Source: an uncultured Pelagibacteraceae bacterium (GTDB lineage: Bacteria > Pseudomonadota > Alphaproteobacteria > Pelagibacterales > Pelagibacteraceae). Taken from it: a stretch of DNA of 61,628 nt. Both the position numbers and the translations under genes were made by a program. The stretch covers positions 1 to 61,628 of the forward strand of contig CABZLO010000005.1 of the NCBI GenBank assembly GCA_902526595.1, given 5' to 3'. Shown here one piece after another: positions 1-8,822 of this stretch (its first letter is position 1; every line of letters starts with the position of its first letter). The notes beneath the pieces are model-generated. The model ran no database searches. It was given only the letters and a program-made list of their open reading frames with translations, and was not told where the DNA came from.

Positions 1-1
1 A

Positions 2-937
2 CCCCAATCTCATTATTCAGTATCAAAAAGAGTTTTGAATGCTGGCAAACATGTTTATTCAGAAAAACCTTTAGCTACATATTTTGAAAAAGGAAAAGAA
101 CTCGTTGCTCTGGCAAAAAAAAAGAAACTTTATATTGGTAACGCTCCTGACACTTTTTTAGGTGGAGGAATTCAAAAAGCAAGAGATTTAATAGACTCTG
201 ATTTAATTGGAGACATAAAACTTGGTAATGCAATTTTTGCTTTTCCAGGAGTAGAGTCATTTCATCCAAAACCTGAGTCCTGGTATAGAAAAGAGGGTGG
301 GCCAGTAATTGATATGGGACCTTACTTTTTTACAACACTAGTAAATTTGCTTGGACCTGCAAAACAAGTACAGGGAAGAACATTAACGGCTTTTAAGAAA
401 AGAATTTATGGAGCTGGACCAAAAAAAAATAAATTTTTTAAAGTTGAAACACCAACAACTTATTTAGCAACTATACAGTTTCATACAGGAGCAATTATCC
501 AAGTAACATTGTCATTTGACGTTGTAAATCACCAAAGAAACCATATGGAACTTTACGGAACTAAAGGCTCAATCATTATACCTGATCCAAATATGTTTGG
601 TGGGTCTGTTTATATATCAGTTACTGAAGGAGGTAGATGGGGAGAACACAAAACTGATAAAATGCATCTAGGAAAAATAAATATTACTTCATCAAGTGGT
701 AGATCTAATGAGTCTCCTACTAACGCTAATTACAGAAGTGTCGGTTTATCTGAAATGCTGTATTCAATTCAACAAAAAAAGAAACATAGATGCTCAGGAG
801 AATTATCACTTCATGTACTTGATATAATTCAGTCAACAATGAAAGCTGCTACCACAGGTATACCTCAAAAAATTCTCACTAAGTGTGAAAAGCCAAAAAA
901 ATTCAGTGAAGAGGAAGTAAAACGTTTACTTATTTAA
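2..937 (+). CDS. Gfo/Idh/MocA-family oxidoreductase, 5' end cut by window edge
   Basis: The frame is open from base 2 with no start in the window, so the N-terminal part of the Rossmann domain is missing. What remains begins with the family's EKP signature (SEKPLA), normally near residue 95 of these NAD(P)-dependent sugar or polyol dehydrogenases. The C-terminal substrate domain follows. These enzymes oxidise or reduce sugars, inositols and related carbonyls in the cytoplasm. The downstream dehydrogenase starts on the next base, and a sugar ABC transporter and sugar kinase follow, so a role in catabolism of the imported sugar is inferred. The substrate cannot be told from sequence. An internal ATG at 35 would be a false start, because homology extends upstream of it. 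Confidence 0.9.
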   Translation, partial: PQSHYSVSKRVLNAGKHVYSEKPLATYFEKGKELVALAKKKKLYIGNAPDTFLGGGIQKARDLIDSDLIGDIKLGNAIFAFPGVESFHPKPESWYRKEGGPVIDMGPYFFTTLVNLLGPAKQVQGRTLTAFKKRIYGAGPKKNKFFKVETPTTYLATIQFHTGAIIQVTLSFDVVNHQRNHMELYGTKGSIIIPDPNMFGGSVYISVTEGGRWGEHKTDKMHLGKINITSSSGRSNESPTNANYRSVGLSEMLYSIQQKKKHRCSGELSLHVLDIIQSTMKAATTGIPQKILTKCEKPKKFSEEEVKRLLI

Positions 938-1960
938 ATGGGAAAACTTATTGCCATAGTTGATCCATTTCCACGAACTTTAGAATTAATATTTTCTAAA
1001 GATAAATTTAAAATTTTCAAATCAAAGTATGAATTACTTTATGCACCAAAAAATAAAAAAAATTTTTTTTATGAGAAAAATATCCACAAAGCTTCATTTA
1101 TTATAGGCCAACCTGATTTACCAAAAAATCTTTTGATAAAAGCAAAAAAATTGAAAGCAATTATAAATGTTGAAAGTAATTTTATTAATAATATGGATTA
1201 TCAATACTGTTTTAAAAAGGGAATTCACGTTATTGCAACTTCTCCTGTTTTTTCAAAACCAGTTGCAGAAATTGCTCTTGGTATGACCTTATCTTTGTTA
1301 AGAAATATTCACACTGCTCATTTAGATTTTATTAAAGGCAAAGAAAAATATGGTTTAGAGAGTAATTTGAAAGCCTCTTTATTATCAGAAAAGAAAATTG
1401 GATTATTAGGTTTTGGAGATCTTGCTAAATCTTTGTATCCATTATTATTGCCATTCACCAGAGATATAAATGTTTATGATCCATGGATTCCAAAAATAAA
1501 AATTAAAAAGCTTGGTTTCAAAAATATTAGTTTGAATAAGATGTTTGAAAATTGTGAGATTATTTATGTATTAGCGACTGTGACTACAAAAAACAAAAAC
1601 TTCATAGATAAAAAACTTTTAAATAAGATGAAACCTAATTCCTGTTTTGTATTGATGAGTCGTGCAGCGGTTGTAAATTTTAAGGATTTGATAAACACAG
1701 TGAAAAAAAGAAACATATTTGTTGCAACAGACGTTTTTCCTGAAGAACCAGTGCCAAAAAAAAGTTCTTTAAGAAAAGTAAAGAATATTTTGTTTTCTGC
1801 TCATAGAGCTGGGGCTTTAAAGTCTGCTTTTTTTAATATGGGGGAGATAGTTTTAAAAGATATGAGCTTAATTAGAAAAAATTTAAAACCTAAATTCTGC
1901 AAAACAGCAAATAAGAGAACAGTCAATCTAATAGCCTCAAAACCTGTTGCAATTAATTGA
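938..1960 (+). CDS. D-isomer-specific 2-hydroxyacid dehydrogenase family protein
   Basis: 340 residues, the usual length for NAD-dependent D-2-hydroxyacid dehydrogenases (SerA/GyaR type). A shortened nucleotide-binding glycine motif (GLLGFGDLAKS) lies near residues 155-165. The family's catalytic set appears as R242 in MSRAAVV, E269/E270 in FPEEPVP and H289 in SAHRAG. The ATG abuts the previous stop with no gap, so the two are probably translated together. Its place ahead of a sugar ABC transporter suggests it handles an oxidised sugar intermediate, but that is inference. The divergent N-terminal half and Lys-rich composition make a specific substrate assignment unsafe. Confidence 0.82.
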   Translation: MGKLIAIVDPFPRTLELIFSKDKFKIFKSKYELLYAPKNKKNFFYEKNIHKASFIIGQPDLPKNLLIKAKKLKAIINVESNFINNMDYQYCFKKGIHVIATSPVFSKPVAEIALGMTLSLLRNIHTAHLDFIKGKEKYGLESNLKASLLSEKKIGLLGFGDLAKSLYPLLLPFTRDINVYDPWIPKIKIKKLGFKNISLNKMFENCEIIYVLATVTTKNKNFIDKKLLNKMKPNSCFVLMSRAAVVNFKDLINTVKKRNIFVATDVFPEEPVPKKSSLRKVKNILFSAHRAGALKSAFFNMGEIVLKDMSLIRKNLKPKFCKTANKRTVNLIASKPVAIN

Positions 1961-1982
1961 TTTTTTTATAATTTCGTAATTT

Positions 1983-2732
1983 ATGTCAACTTTCCAAAAT
2001 CCATTATTAGAAGCAAAAGGAATAACTAAATATTTTGGTACAATTACTGCTTTAGAAAATGTTGATTTAAAAGTACATGCAGGAGAATGTTTAGGTGTAG
2101 TTGGAGATAATGGAGCAGGAAAATCAACTCTGATGAAAGTTTTATCAGGATTATATAAACCCAGTTCAGGTTCATTATATTTTCAAGGAAAGGAGGAAAT
2201 TTTAGAAAGCCCTAAGGACTCACAAAACCTTGGATTAGAAATGGTTTATCAAGACCTTGCTTTAGCTGGAAATTTACCTATCGGAGAAAATATTTTTTTA
2301 GGAAGAGAGCCAACTAAAAATATTGGTTTCTTAAAATTTTTAGATTTTAATAAAATAAAAGAATTAACAAACGCTCATTTAGGAAAACTAAAAATTAATG
2401 TTAAAAGTGCTGATCAAAAAGTCGAAGAACTTTCTGGAGGTCAAAGACAAGCCGTTGCAATTGCTAGATCAACAGCATTTAATGCGAAAGTTGTCATTAT
2501 GGATGAACCAACAGCAGCTCTTGCAATCAAAGAAGTAGGAAAAGTTTTAGATCTTATAAATAGTTTAAAAAAAACAGGCGTTGGGGTAATAGTTATTAGT
2601 CATAGAATGGATGACATCTTTTCAGTTTGTGATCGAGTTATGGCGCTATTTCAAGGCACAAATTTTGCAGAGTCTGAACTTTCAAATACTTCAAGGGACG
2701 AAGTAATTGGATGGATTATGGGTAAAAAATAA
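1983..2732 (+). CDS. Sugar ABC transporter ATP-binding protein (ribose/fructose type, single domain)
   Basis: 249 residues containing one complete ABC ATPase. Walker A is GDNGAGKST at residues 41-49, the Q-loop is VYQD near 88-91, the signature LSGGQRQ is at 150-156, Walker B is VIMDEPT near 171-177, and the switch histidine is H207. It energises import through the permease encoded next. RbsA/MglA-type ATPases usually carry two fused ABC domains of about 500 residues; this is the single-domain FrcA-like form. It is followed after 1 nt by the permease gene, and the binding protein lies about 1.1 kb downstream. Family is certain; the sugar is not. Confidence 0.93.
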   Translation: MSTFQNPLLEAKGITKYFGTITALENVDLKVHAGECLGVVGDNGAGKSTLMKVLSGLYKPSSGSLYFQGKEEILESPKDSQNLGLEMVYQDLALAGNLPIGENIFLGREPTKNIGFLKFLDFNKIKELTNAHLGKLKINVKSADQKVEELSGGQRQAVAIARSTAFNAKVVIMDEPTAALAIKEVGKVLDLINSLKKTGVGVIVISHRMDDIFSVCDRVMALFQGTNFAESELSNTSRDEVIGWIMGKK

Positions 2733-2733
2733 A

Positions 2734-3747
2734 ATGGAAGAAAAAGATATCAAGAAAGAAAGTATATATCTAAAATTAATGCCCTACATTGAGAAGTATG
2801 GCATTCTTTTATTGCTTGTACTTATGATACTGGTAATGCACATTTTGCAGCCAGATGTCTTCTTATCATGGAGAAATGTAACTAACGTTTTCAAACAAAT
2901 CTCTTGGCAGTCAATGTTAGCTTTGGGTGTATTTATGGTCATCGTAACTGCTGGTATAGATCTTTCTGTCGGTTCAATAATGATGTTGTCACTTATGGTT
3001 TTAGCAATTGTTGCTAAAGCAGGAGCACCGTGGTTCATAGTTGTTATAACTCCTCTGATAGCTGGGTTCTTATGTGGTTTGTTTAATGGAGCCGGAATTA
3101 CTTTATTGAGAATGCCCCATCCATTTATAATGACCTTAGGAACACTTTATATTTTTAGAGGAACAGGAAACCTTATATCTGGTGGAACACCAATTAGTGG
3201 TTTCACAGATGAAGTTAGATATCTAGGACATGGTAGAATTGATTTAACGTGGCTTGGATTAGAAAAGTCACAGTATTTGCCTGTTAGTTTAGTTTTAATT
3301 GCAGTTGTGTATGTTATTTTTTGGTTTTTTCTTAATCACAGCAGAACAGGAAAATGGATTTATGCCATAGGTGGAAATCCAAGTGCTGCTAGAGCATCAG
3401 GTATAAATGTAAATAAAATTTTAATCATAGTATATTCACTTTGTGGTTTCTTATCTGGTATTGGAGCATTAATTTTAGCAGGAAGAACTGATTCTGGTTA
3501 TCCAAATGCAGGTTTACAATCTGAATTAGATGCTATTGCAGCATGTATTATAGGTGGTGCAAGTTTTTTTGGTGGAAGAGGAACGGTATTAGGAGTTTTT
3601 GCAGGAGTTATGATTATGGGTATTTTAAGAAATGGACTTAATTTGATGGATGTCAGCTCATTTTGGCAGCAGGTTCTAATAGGCTCAATTATAGTTATAG
3701 CTGTGTATATAGATGTTCTTAGAAGAGATCTTGGAACTAGAAAATAA
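2734..3747 (+). CDS. Sugar ABC transporter permease (RbsC/FrcC family)
   Basis: 337 residues, almost entirely hydrophobic with 8-10 predicted membrane segments. It has the RbsC-family EAA-like cytoplasmic stretch (AIGGNPSAARASGINV) and the DAIAACIIGGASFFGG region typical of ribose, fructose and xylose permeases. A TTG at 2707 would extend the frame into the upstream ATPase gene. I prefer the ATG at 2734, 1 nt after the ATPase stop, because it gives a normal cytoplasmic N-terminus and a tight operon junction. It forms the membrane channel for the sugar delivered by the downstream periplasmic binding protein. Confidence 0.92.
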   Translation: MEEKDIKKESIYLKLMPYIEKYGILLLLVLMILVMHILQPDVFLSWRNVTNVFKQISWQSMLALGVFMVIVTAGIDLSVGSIMMLSLMVLAIVAKAGAPWFIVVITPLIAGFLCGLFNGAGITLLRMPHPFIMTLGTLYIFRGTGNLISGGTPISGFTDEVRYLGHGRIDLTWLGLEKSQYLPVSLVLIAVVYVIFWFFLNHSRTGKWIYAIGGNPSAARASGINVNKILIIVYSLCGFLSGIGALILAGRTDSGYPNAGLQSELDAIAACIIGGASFFGGRGTVLGVFAGVMIMGILRNGLNLMDVSSFWQQVLIGSIIVIAVYIDVLRRDLGTRK

Positions 3748-3793
3748 TTATAATTCGTTTTACACGTAAAAGTTGTTTTGACTTTATAAACAG

Positions 3794-3822
3794 TTGAATT
3801 TTTTCCAAAATTTTTATTTAAT
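3794..3822 (+). promoter_or_regulatory. Possible sigma-70-type promoter for the sugar-binding protein gene
   Basis: TTGAAT at 3794-3799 and TTTAAT at 3817-3822 are separated by 17 nt, in the 110-nt gap before the binding-protein gene. The gap lies inside an otherwise tight operon, so a separate promoter giving extra binding protein is plausible. AT-rich DNA yields such matches by chance, so this is weak. Confidence 0.28.
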
Positions 3823-3857
3823 TTAGATTATTCAAATAACAATAGGGGAATAAACAA

Positions 3858-4790
3858 ATGAAAAACTTAACAAAAAAAATTGTTGTTCTTTTTACAGCAA
3901 TATTTTTATCAATTAGTTTAGGTTCAGTTTCTTTTGCTGATGGACATGGTAAAAAAATCTTGTTTAGCATCAAAGGTCCTGGATCTGGAAATCCTTTCTG
4001 GGCGTCTGTAACAAAAGGTGCTGAGGAAGAGGCTAAAAAATTAGGAGTTAAATTAATTTTAATCGCACCTCCTCAAGAAGGTGATGTTCAGGCACAGATA
4101 AATCAAGTTGAGGACCAACTTGCAAAAGGTGTTGATGCTTTAGCACTAGCACCAGGAGATCCAAATGCTTTTGCACCAATTGTTGATGATGCAATTAAAA
4201 GTGGAGTTCCAGTTGTATTTGTTGACACAAAAGGAATTAACGAAGGTGTAACATTTATTGGAACTAACAATATGAATGGTGCAGAGTTAGCTGCAAAATT
4301 TATTTGTGATAAAACTCCAAAAGGTTCTGATGTTGCAATCTTAACTGGTATCGAGTCTCAGTCTACAGCGTTACTTAGAAGAGATGGTGCAATCAAAGGA
4401 TTTAAAAATTGTGGGTTAAACATTGTTGCAACTCAAACTGCAGAATGGGATACAGCAAAAGGTAGATCAGTAACTGAGTCTATAATTTTGAAAAATCCTA
4501 ATATCAAAGCAATATTTGCTTCTAACGACAACATGGGACTAGGTGCTATGCAAGCTCTTAAAGATGCAGATATGAATGATGTAGTAGTTGTTGGGTTTGA
4601 TGCAACTCCAGATGCAGCTACGAGTATCCTTAAAGGTGAAATGACAGCAACAATTGCTCAGTTCTCTTACAACATGGGTGCTTATGGTGTTAAATATGCA
4701 CTTGAGTTAGCAAATGGGGGAAGTATTGATATAAATATTGATACTGGTACACAATTAGTAACAACAGAAAACGCTAACGATTTTAAATAA
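3858..4790 (+). CDS. Periplasmic sugar-binding protein of ABC transporter (RbsB-like)
   Basis: 310 residues with a clear signal peptide: basic start MKNLTKK, hydrophobic core to about residue 23, and likely cleavage after SFA near residue 27. The mature part is a type I periplasmic-binding fold (LacI/RbsB family), with the typical SNPFW-like entry GSGNPFWASV, DTKG and TIAQFSYNMG regions. It captures a sugar and delivers it to the permease and ATPase encoded just upstream. The start is supported by a GGGGA Shine-Dalgarno element about 10 nt before the ATG. A strong terminator follows the stop codon. Adjacent FucU-like mutarotase and ribokinase genes point to a pentose or deoxy-hexose, by inference. 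Confidence 0.93.
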   Translation: MKNLTKKIVVLFTAIFLSISLGSVSFADGHGKKILFSIKGPGSGNPFWASVTKGAEEEAKKLGVKLILIAPPQEGDVQAQINQVEDQLAKGVDALALAPGDPNAFAPIVDDAIKSGVPVVFVDTKGINEGVTFIGTNNMNGAELAAKFICDKTPKGSDVAILTGIESQSTALLRRDGAIKGFKNCGLNIVATQTAEWDTAKGRSVTESIILKNPNIKAIFASNDNMGLGAMQALKDADMNDVVVVGFDATPDAATSILKGEMTATIAQFSYNMGAYGVKYALELANGGSIDINIDTGTQLVTTENANDFK

Positions 4791-4811
4791 TCTTTAGAAA
4801 TAATCAGAAAT

Positions 4812-4845
4812 AAAGGGTGGAATTTTTATTCCACCCTTTTTTTTT
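4812..4845 (+). terminator. Rho-independent terminator after sugar-binding protein gene
   Basis: A perfect 11-bp stem (4812-4822 with 4829-4839) containing GGGTGG/CCACCC, a 6-nt loop, and an unbroken T run to 4845. It starts 22 nt after the binding-protein stop and precedes the mutarotase gene. It probably ends most transcripts and limits read-through to the downstream enzyme genes. Confidence 0.92.
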
Positions 4846-4863
4846 ATGTAATATAATAATTTA

Positions 4864-5325
4864 ATGTTAATTAATATTAATCCAATCTTAAGTCCTGAAT
4901 TACTCTTTCATTTAAGATCTATGGGACATGGTGAAAAAATAATTTTAGCAGATGCAAATTTTCCAGCAAATACATCTAATGACAAGGTAATAAGATTAGA
5001 CGGTGTAGGCATTAAAGAAGCAGCTTCAGCAATTCTTTCTATTTTTCCTCTTGATAGTTTTATTGTTTCTCAAGGTGGATCCCCAGCTTTAAGAATGGAG
5101 GTAGATGATAAACCAGAAGAATTAACAGAAACGCATAAAGAATTTATTGAAACAGTAAAAAAAGTTTCAGGTGAAAATTGGAAAGTTGGTTCAATCTCTA
5201 GACAAGATTTTTATAAAGAGGCAAAAAAAGCATATTGTATAGTTACAACCACTGATGCGAGACCGTTTGGATGTTTTATTTTAACTAAAGGTGTAATTTT
5301 ACCTAACGGTAAAGTTTGGACATAA
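4864..5325 (+). CDS. RbsD/FucU-family sugar mutarotase
   Basis: 153 residues, the length of L-fucose mutarotase. The N-terminus matches FucU closely: ISPELL-like SPELLFHL, then MGHGE with the catalytic histidine at residue 22, then the DANFPA segment. The C-terminal AYCIVTTTDARPFG corresponds to the FucU AFAIVITGERAKYG region. Such enzymes interconvert pyranose and furanose or alpha and beta anomers of a newly imported sugar, so the transporter and kinase receive the right form. It lies between the transporter and a ribokinase-family gene 11 nt downstream. FucU rather than RbsD is favoured; the exact sugar is unknown. Confidence 0.87.
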   Translation: MLININPILSPELLFHLRSMGHGEKIILADANFPANTSNDKVIRLDGVGIKEAASAILSIFPLDSFIVSQGGSPALRMEVDDKPEELTETHKEFIETVKKVSGENWKVGSISRQDFYKEAKKAYCIVTTTDARPFGCFILTKGVILPNGKVWT

Positions 5326-5336
5326 ATTTTTAAGCA

Positions 5337-6248
5337 ATGAAATCTATTTGTATTTTTGGAGTTTTTGTTGCTGACCTATGTTTTGTGGGGAGTAAAATTC
5401 CTATAAAAGGTCAAACAATTTTAGGCAAAAAACATATAGTTGGTCCAGGTGGGAAAGGATCAAATCAAGCAATTGCAGCAGCAAGATTAAATGGCAACAT
5501 AAGTTTTATTACCAAGATGGGCAAAGACAGTCATTCTCAGATGGCTTTTGATCTTTACAAAGAAGCTGGAGTAAAAACCCATTCAATTATTCAAGATGAT
5601 AAACTCTTTACAGGTGTAGCTGGTATTATGATTGACGAGGATGGAAATAATGCAATTAATATCATTTCTGGAGCAGCGGAGCATCTGAATAACAGAGATA
5701 TAGATAATCATATAGAAACTATCAAAAATTCAGAAATATTTCTTACTCAAATGGAAACTCCTGATGAGACAACAATTTATGCTTTGAAAAAAGCAAAAGA
5801 AAATGGATGTACTACTATTTTAAATCCTGCTCCAGCACGAAAAATTGATGAAGAAAACTTTAGATTAATTGATTTTTTTACTCCAAATGAAACTGAAGCA
5901 GAGTTTTATTTAAATAAAAAAATTAAAACAGAATCAGATATTAAAAATGCAGGTCAGGAATTTTTAAAAAAGGGTGTGAAAAATGTAATAATTACCTTAG
6001 GGGAAAAAGGTGTTTATTTTGCAAATAAGGAAAAAAATTTTTTCTTAAATGCTTTTGAATTTAAAGAACCTGTTCTTGATACTACAGGTGCAGGTGATGC
6101 ATTTAATGGTGCCCTAACTGTTAGTTTAGCAAGTAATTTAGATATTAAAGAAGCTTTAATTTTTGCAAATAAAGTAGCAGGAATTTCAACTACAAAATTA
6201 GGTGCAGCTGCGTCAATGCCTTTTACAATAGATTTAGTTAATTATTAA
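5337..6248 (+). CDS. rbsK: PfkB-family carbohydrate kinase (ribokinase-like)
   Basis: 303 residues, full length for ribokinase. Both PfkB signatures are present: GGKGSNQAIAAARL near residues 38-50, and DTTGAGDAFNGAL near 248-260, whose aspartate (D254) is the catalytic base with the GAGD anion hole. NPAP near 163-166 and TPNE near 182-185 are also ribokinase hallmarks. It phosphorylates the sugar imported by the upstream ABC system. The gene converges on the PdxA-family gene with only a 2-nt gap, so it is the end of its transcription unit. Ribose is the likeliest substrate but has not been shown. Confidence 0.88.
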   Translation: MKSICIFGVFVADLCFVGSKIPIKGQTILGKKHIVGPGGKGSNQAIAAARLNGNISFITKMGKDSHSQMAFDLYKEAGVKTHSIIQDDKLFTGVAGIMIDEDGNNAINIISGAAEHLNNRDIDNHIETIKNSEIFLTQMETPDETTIYALKKAKENGCTTILNPAPARKIDEENFRLIDFFTPNETEAEFYLNKKIKTESDIKNAGQEFLKKGVKNVIITLGEKGVYFANKEKNFFLNAFEFKEPVLDTTGAGDAFNGALTVSLASNLDIKEALIFANKVAGISTTKLGAAASMPFTIDLVNY

Positions 6249-6250
6249 TT

Positions 6251-7246
6251 TTAATTTTTTTTATTTTTTGACATAGACAAAGCAATTTTAAAAGAATTTA
6301 AAATTGGATCTATGTTAGCTTCATTTTTACCTGCAATAGCAAATGCAGATCCATGAGCAGTAGTAGTTACTGGTACAGTTAATCCACCTTGAACCGTTAC
6401 GCCTCTATCAAAACCAAAAGCTTTAAGACCTGATTGAAGTGCATCATGGTACATACCAACCATACAATCATGATTTTTATTTTTATATGCAACAACAAAA
6501 GACGTATCACATGGTAATGGACCATCTACATTGTATCCAAGTTTTTTTGCTTCTTCTATAGCAGGAATAATTTCATCTTTTTCCTCTGTACCAAATTCAG
6601 CATGTGGATTAAGTGCTTGAATTGCTATTCTTGGATTCTTGACACCATTTAGCTCCATCACTTTGTTGATTAGTTTAATCGGTTTCATAATATTTTCTTT
6701 TGTAATATGTTGAGCAACTTCTTTAATTGGTATGTGGGATGTTACTCTAGCTGTCCAAAAATTATCAATAACATTAAACTCACAACAAAAACTATTTACC
6801 TCTAGCTTCTCAGCCATTAGCTGCAATTCATCAGAATGTTTATTTCCTCCAAGTTTTAGACTTGTCTTATTCATTGGAGCAAAATTTATAGCATCGATTT
6901 TCTTTTCTTTTGCAAGAGTTAAGGCTAAATCCAAAGCTTCTAAAACACTTTCACCAGATTCTTTAGATGGTTCTGCCAATTTGTACTTGTGATTTTTTCC
7001 TTTAGAAATGTCTAGGAAAAATTTATTTGATTTATTAAAATCAATTTGGTCAAAATTTTCAACCATATTTAATTGATGTGAAAATCCTGTTATACTATTC
7101 CCACTTTCAAATACTTGTTTTTCACCAATGACAACTATATTTGCTTTTTTTGTTATATCGTCATTTAAAAGTTTTGAGACCAGTTCGGGTCCTATACCCG
7201 CAGGATCACCAAGAAGTAAAGCGATGTTAGATTTATTTTCAACCAT
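6251..7246 (-). CDS. PdxA-family NAD-dependent 4-phospho-hydroxyacid dehydrogenase
   Basis: 331 residues, full length for 4-hydroxythreonine-4-phosphate dehydrogenase. The GDPAGIGPEL N-terminus is present, with three metal-binding histidines in TSHIP (H171), LNPHAEFG (H215) and MYHDAL (H267), and a HGSAFAIAGK tail. PdxA acts in pyridoxal phosphate synthesis. Paralogues (PdxA2-like) oxidise 4-phospho-threonate or -erythronate in sugar-acid catabolism. No vitamin B6 gene is nearby, while a TctCBA transporter starts 69 nt away on the opposite strand, so a catabolic role is inferred. It is transcribed divergently from tctC. True PdxA cannot be excluded. Confidence 0.85.
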   Translation of the reverse strand: MVENKSNIALLLGDPAGIGPELVSKLLNDDITKKANIVVIGEKQVFESGNSITGFSHQLNMVENFDQIDFNKSNKFFLDISKGKNHKYKLAEPSKESGESVLEALDLALTLAKEKKIDAINFAPMNKTSLKLGGNKHSDELQLMAEKLEVNSFCCEFNVIDNFWTARVTSHIPIKEVAQHITKENIMKPIKLINKVMELNGVKNPRIAIQALNPHAEFGTEEKDEIIPAIEEAKKLGYNVDGPLPCDTSFVVAYKNKNHDCMVGMYHDALQSGLKAFGFDRGVTVQGGLTVPVTTTAHGSAFAIAGKNEANIDPILNSFKIALSMSKNKKN

Positions 7247-7315
7247 TTTTTCCTTTACGTCTTGTAGCAGATTATGATTAAATTATTAAATATAAATTAA
7301 CAATAGAGGGAAATA

Positions 7316-8290
7316 ATGAAAAAAAGTTTTAAATTATTTTTAGCTGCCGCATTTTTGGTAACTGAATTTTTTGTTGTTGCACTTCCATTAATGATTACAT
7401 CTGCAAAAGCAGATGGTCACCCAATTCAAGCAGTTACTCACGCTGGTTTTGGTGGTGGAACAGATGTAACTACTAGAATGATGTTATTAAGAACTAGAAG
7501 GTATCTAAAACAAGATATGCAATTAGTTAATAAAAAAGGTGGAGGTGGAGCTGCATCTATGGATTACATGATGACTCTTCCAGCAGATGGAAATCATACT
7601 TTAACTTGGACTACTGGTCATGCTGTATCTATGGCATTAGGTAAAACTAAAGTTAAACTAAGCGATATGCAACCACTTGCAAGAGGAACTGATGATCCTC
7701 AATTATTCGTTGTTAACTGTAAGAACGACATCAAAGATGCCAAAAAGTTTATTAGTGCACAAAAATCAAAATCATTAAAGTATGGAACAACACACGTAGG
7801 TGGTATTGATGATGTAAGTGCAATTGCTTTTACTAAAAAGGGTAAACTTACAGATCCAACAATTGTAGCTTATAAAGGTGTAGGACCTATAAAAACTAAC
7901 CTTATCAAAGGAGATATTGATGTAGGTGTTTTAAATCTAGGTGAAGCTGTTACTGAAATAGAAGATGGTACTTTATGTGTATCAGTTGTCTTAGCTAGCA
8001 ACAGAATGGAAAAATTAAACAATGTTCCTACAGCTACCGAATTAGGAATTCCAGTTGTTTTATCTACAGTCAGAGGCTTCGTAACAAGAAAAGGTGTGCC
8101 TGCTGATAGAAAAAAACAATTAGAAGATGCAATGATAAAAGCTATGGAGCATAAATATTTCCAAAGTTTTTTAACTGACATTGGTCTTGATTCAACTAGT
8201 GTAGTTGGAGCTGATGAGTGGGGCAAGCAAATGGAAGTTATGCTTGCAGAAATGACTGCTCAACTTAAAGCTTTAGGTTACATTAAGTAA
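7316..8290 (+). CDS. tctC: Tripartite tricarboxylate transporter binding protein (TctC/Bug family)
   Basis: 324 residues. The signal peptide runs to about residue 33 (hydrophobic core, cleavage near AKADG). The mature protein has the Bug/TctC fold; the HAGFGGGTDVTTR segment corresponds to the usual ligand-loop PAGGGTDVxAR. It binds a carboxylate in the periplasm for the TctB/TctA membrane complex encoded immediately downstream. A GAGGGAA Shine-Dalgarno sequence lies 5 nt before the ATG. A hairpin and a very strong terminator start just after its stop and run into tctB, consistent with much higher expression of the binding protein. The ligand is unknown. Confidence 0.9.
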   Translation: MKKSFKLFLAAAFLVTEFFVVALPLMITSAKADGHPIQAVTHAGFGGGTDVTTRMMLLRTRRYLKQDMQLVNKKGGGGAASMDYMMTLPADGNHTLTWTTGHAVSMALGKTKVKLSDMQPLARGTDDPQLFVVNCKNDIKDAKKFISAQKSKSLKYGTTHVGGIDDVSAIAFTKKGKLTDPTIVAYKGVGPIKTNLIKGDIDVGVLNLGEAVTEIEDGTLCVSVVLASNRMEKLNNVPTATELGIPVVLSTVRGFVTRKGVPADRKKQLEDAMIKAMEHKYFQSFLTDIGLDSTSVVGADEWGKQMEVMLAEMTAQLKALGYIK

Positions 8291-8300
8291 TTTTAATAAA

Positions 8301-8327
8301 GTACATTCTTTAATATGAATAATGTAC
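8301..8327 (+). promoter_or_regulatory. Hairpin enclosing the tctB start codon
   Basis: GTACATT at 8301-8307 pairs perfectly with AATGTAC at 8321-8327. This places the tctB ATG (8315-8317) in the loop between tctC and the terminator hairpin that follows. It may modulate initiation at tctB. It is a sequence-level inverted repeat only; no function is shown. Confidence 0.45.
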
Positions 8328-8821
8328 GAGATAAAAAAAGGGCAAACAAAAGTTTGCCCTTTTTTTTTAGAACAGAATTTAAAGTCTTTTTTATAATTGT
8401 CTTAGTTTCATCAATTTTATTAATATCTACCTTTTCATTTGATACTGTCCCACCTATTTTAAACAGAGGGATTCAACCTGCTACATTTCCAAAAGGTTTA
8501 CTTGTCTTAATAATAGCACTAACTTCAATTATCTATTATTTATCTTTTAAAAAACCTTGGAAAAAAGAAAAAAATTTACCAAGGCCTTTTTTTCTTACAA
8601 TTTTAAGTTTTATTATTTTTATAATTATCTCAAAAACTTTAGATTTTTTTCTAGCAATTTCAGTTCTTTCAATTTTTGTATCTTATAATTGGGGTGAAAG
8701 AAGAATTTTTCATTTATTATTAGTAAGTATAATTTTCCCCCTAGCTGTCTTTATTTTTTTTGAAATGATTTTAGGATTAAGGTTTCCACCAGGAATAATT
8801 ACAAATCTTTATTACTACTAA
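8315..8821 (+). CDS. tctB: Tripartite tricarboxylate transporter small membrane subunit (TctB family)
   Basis: 168 residues with a short polar N-terminus and about four membrane segments, matching the 4-TM TctB subunit of TTT transporters. It sits between tctC and tctA, and tctA starts 1 nt after its stop. The only ATG is at 8315. Residues 7-17 are encoded by the arms of a terminator hairpin, so the N-terminal sequence (KKRANKSLPFFF) is partly dictated by RNA structure. No later ATG, GTG or TTG precedes the first membrane helix except a TTG inside the hairpin. The true start is therefore somewhat uncertain although the gene is not. Confidence 0.82.
   Translation: MNNVRDKKRANKSLPFFFRTEFKVFFIIVLVSSILLISTFSFDTVPPILNRGIQPATFPKGLLVLIIALTSIIYYLSFKKPWKKEKNLPRPFFLTILSFIIFIIISKTLDFFLAISVLSIFVSYNWGERRIFHLLLVSIIFPLAVFIFFEMILGLRFPPGIITNLYYY
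8333..8368 (+). terminator. Intrinsic terminator/attenuator lying inside the start of tctB
   Basis: A perfect 15-bp stem (8333-8347 with 8352-8366) with core GGGCAAAC/GTTTGCCC, a 4-nt AAAA loop and a T run at 8360-8368. It begins 16 nt after the first base of the tctB ATG, so it is both coding sequence and terminator. It probably truncates most tctC transcripts, leaving read-through for tctB and tctA. Confidence 0.85.
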
Positions 8822-8822
8822 A

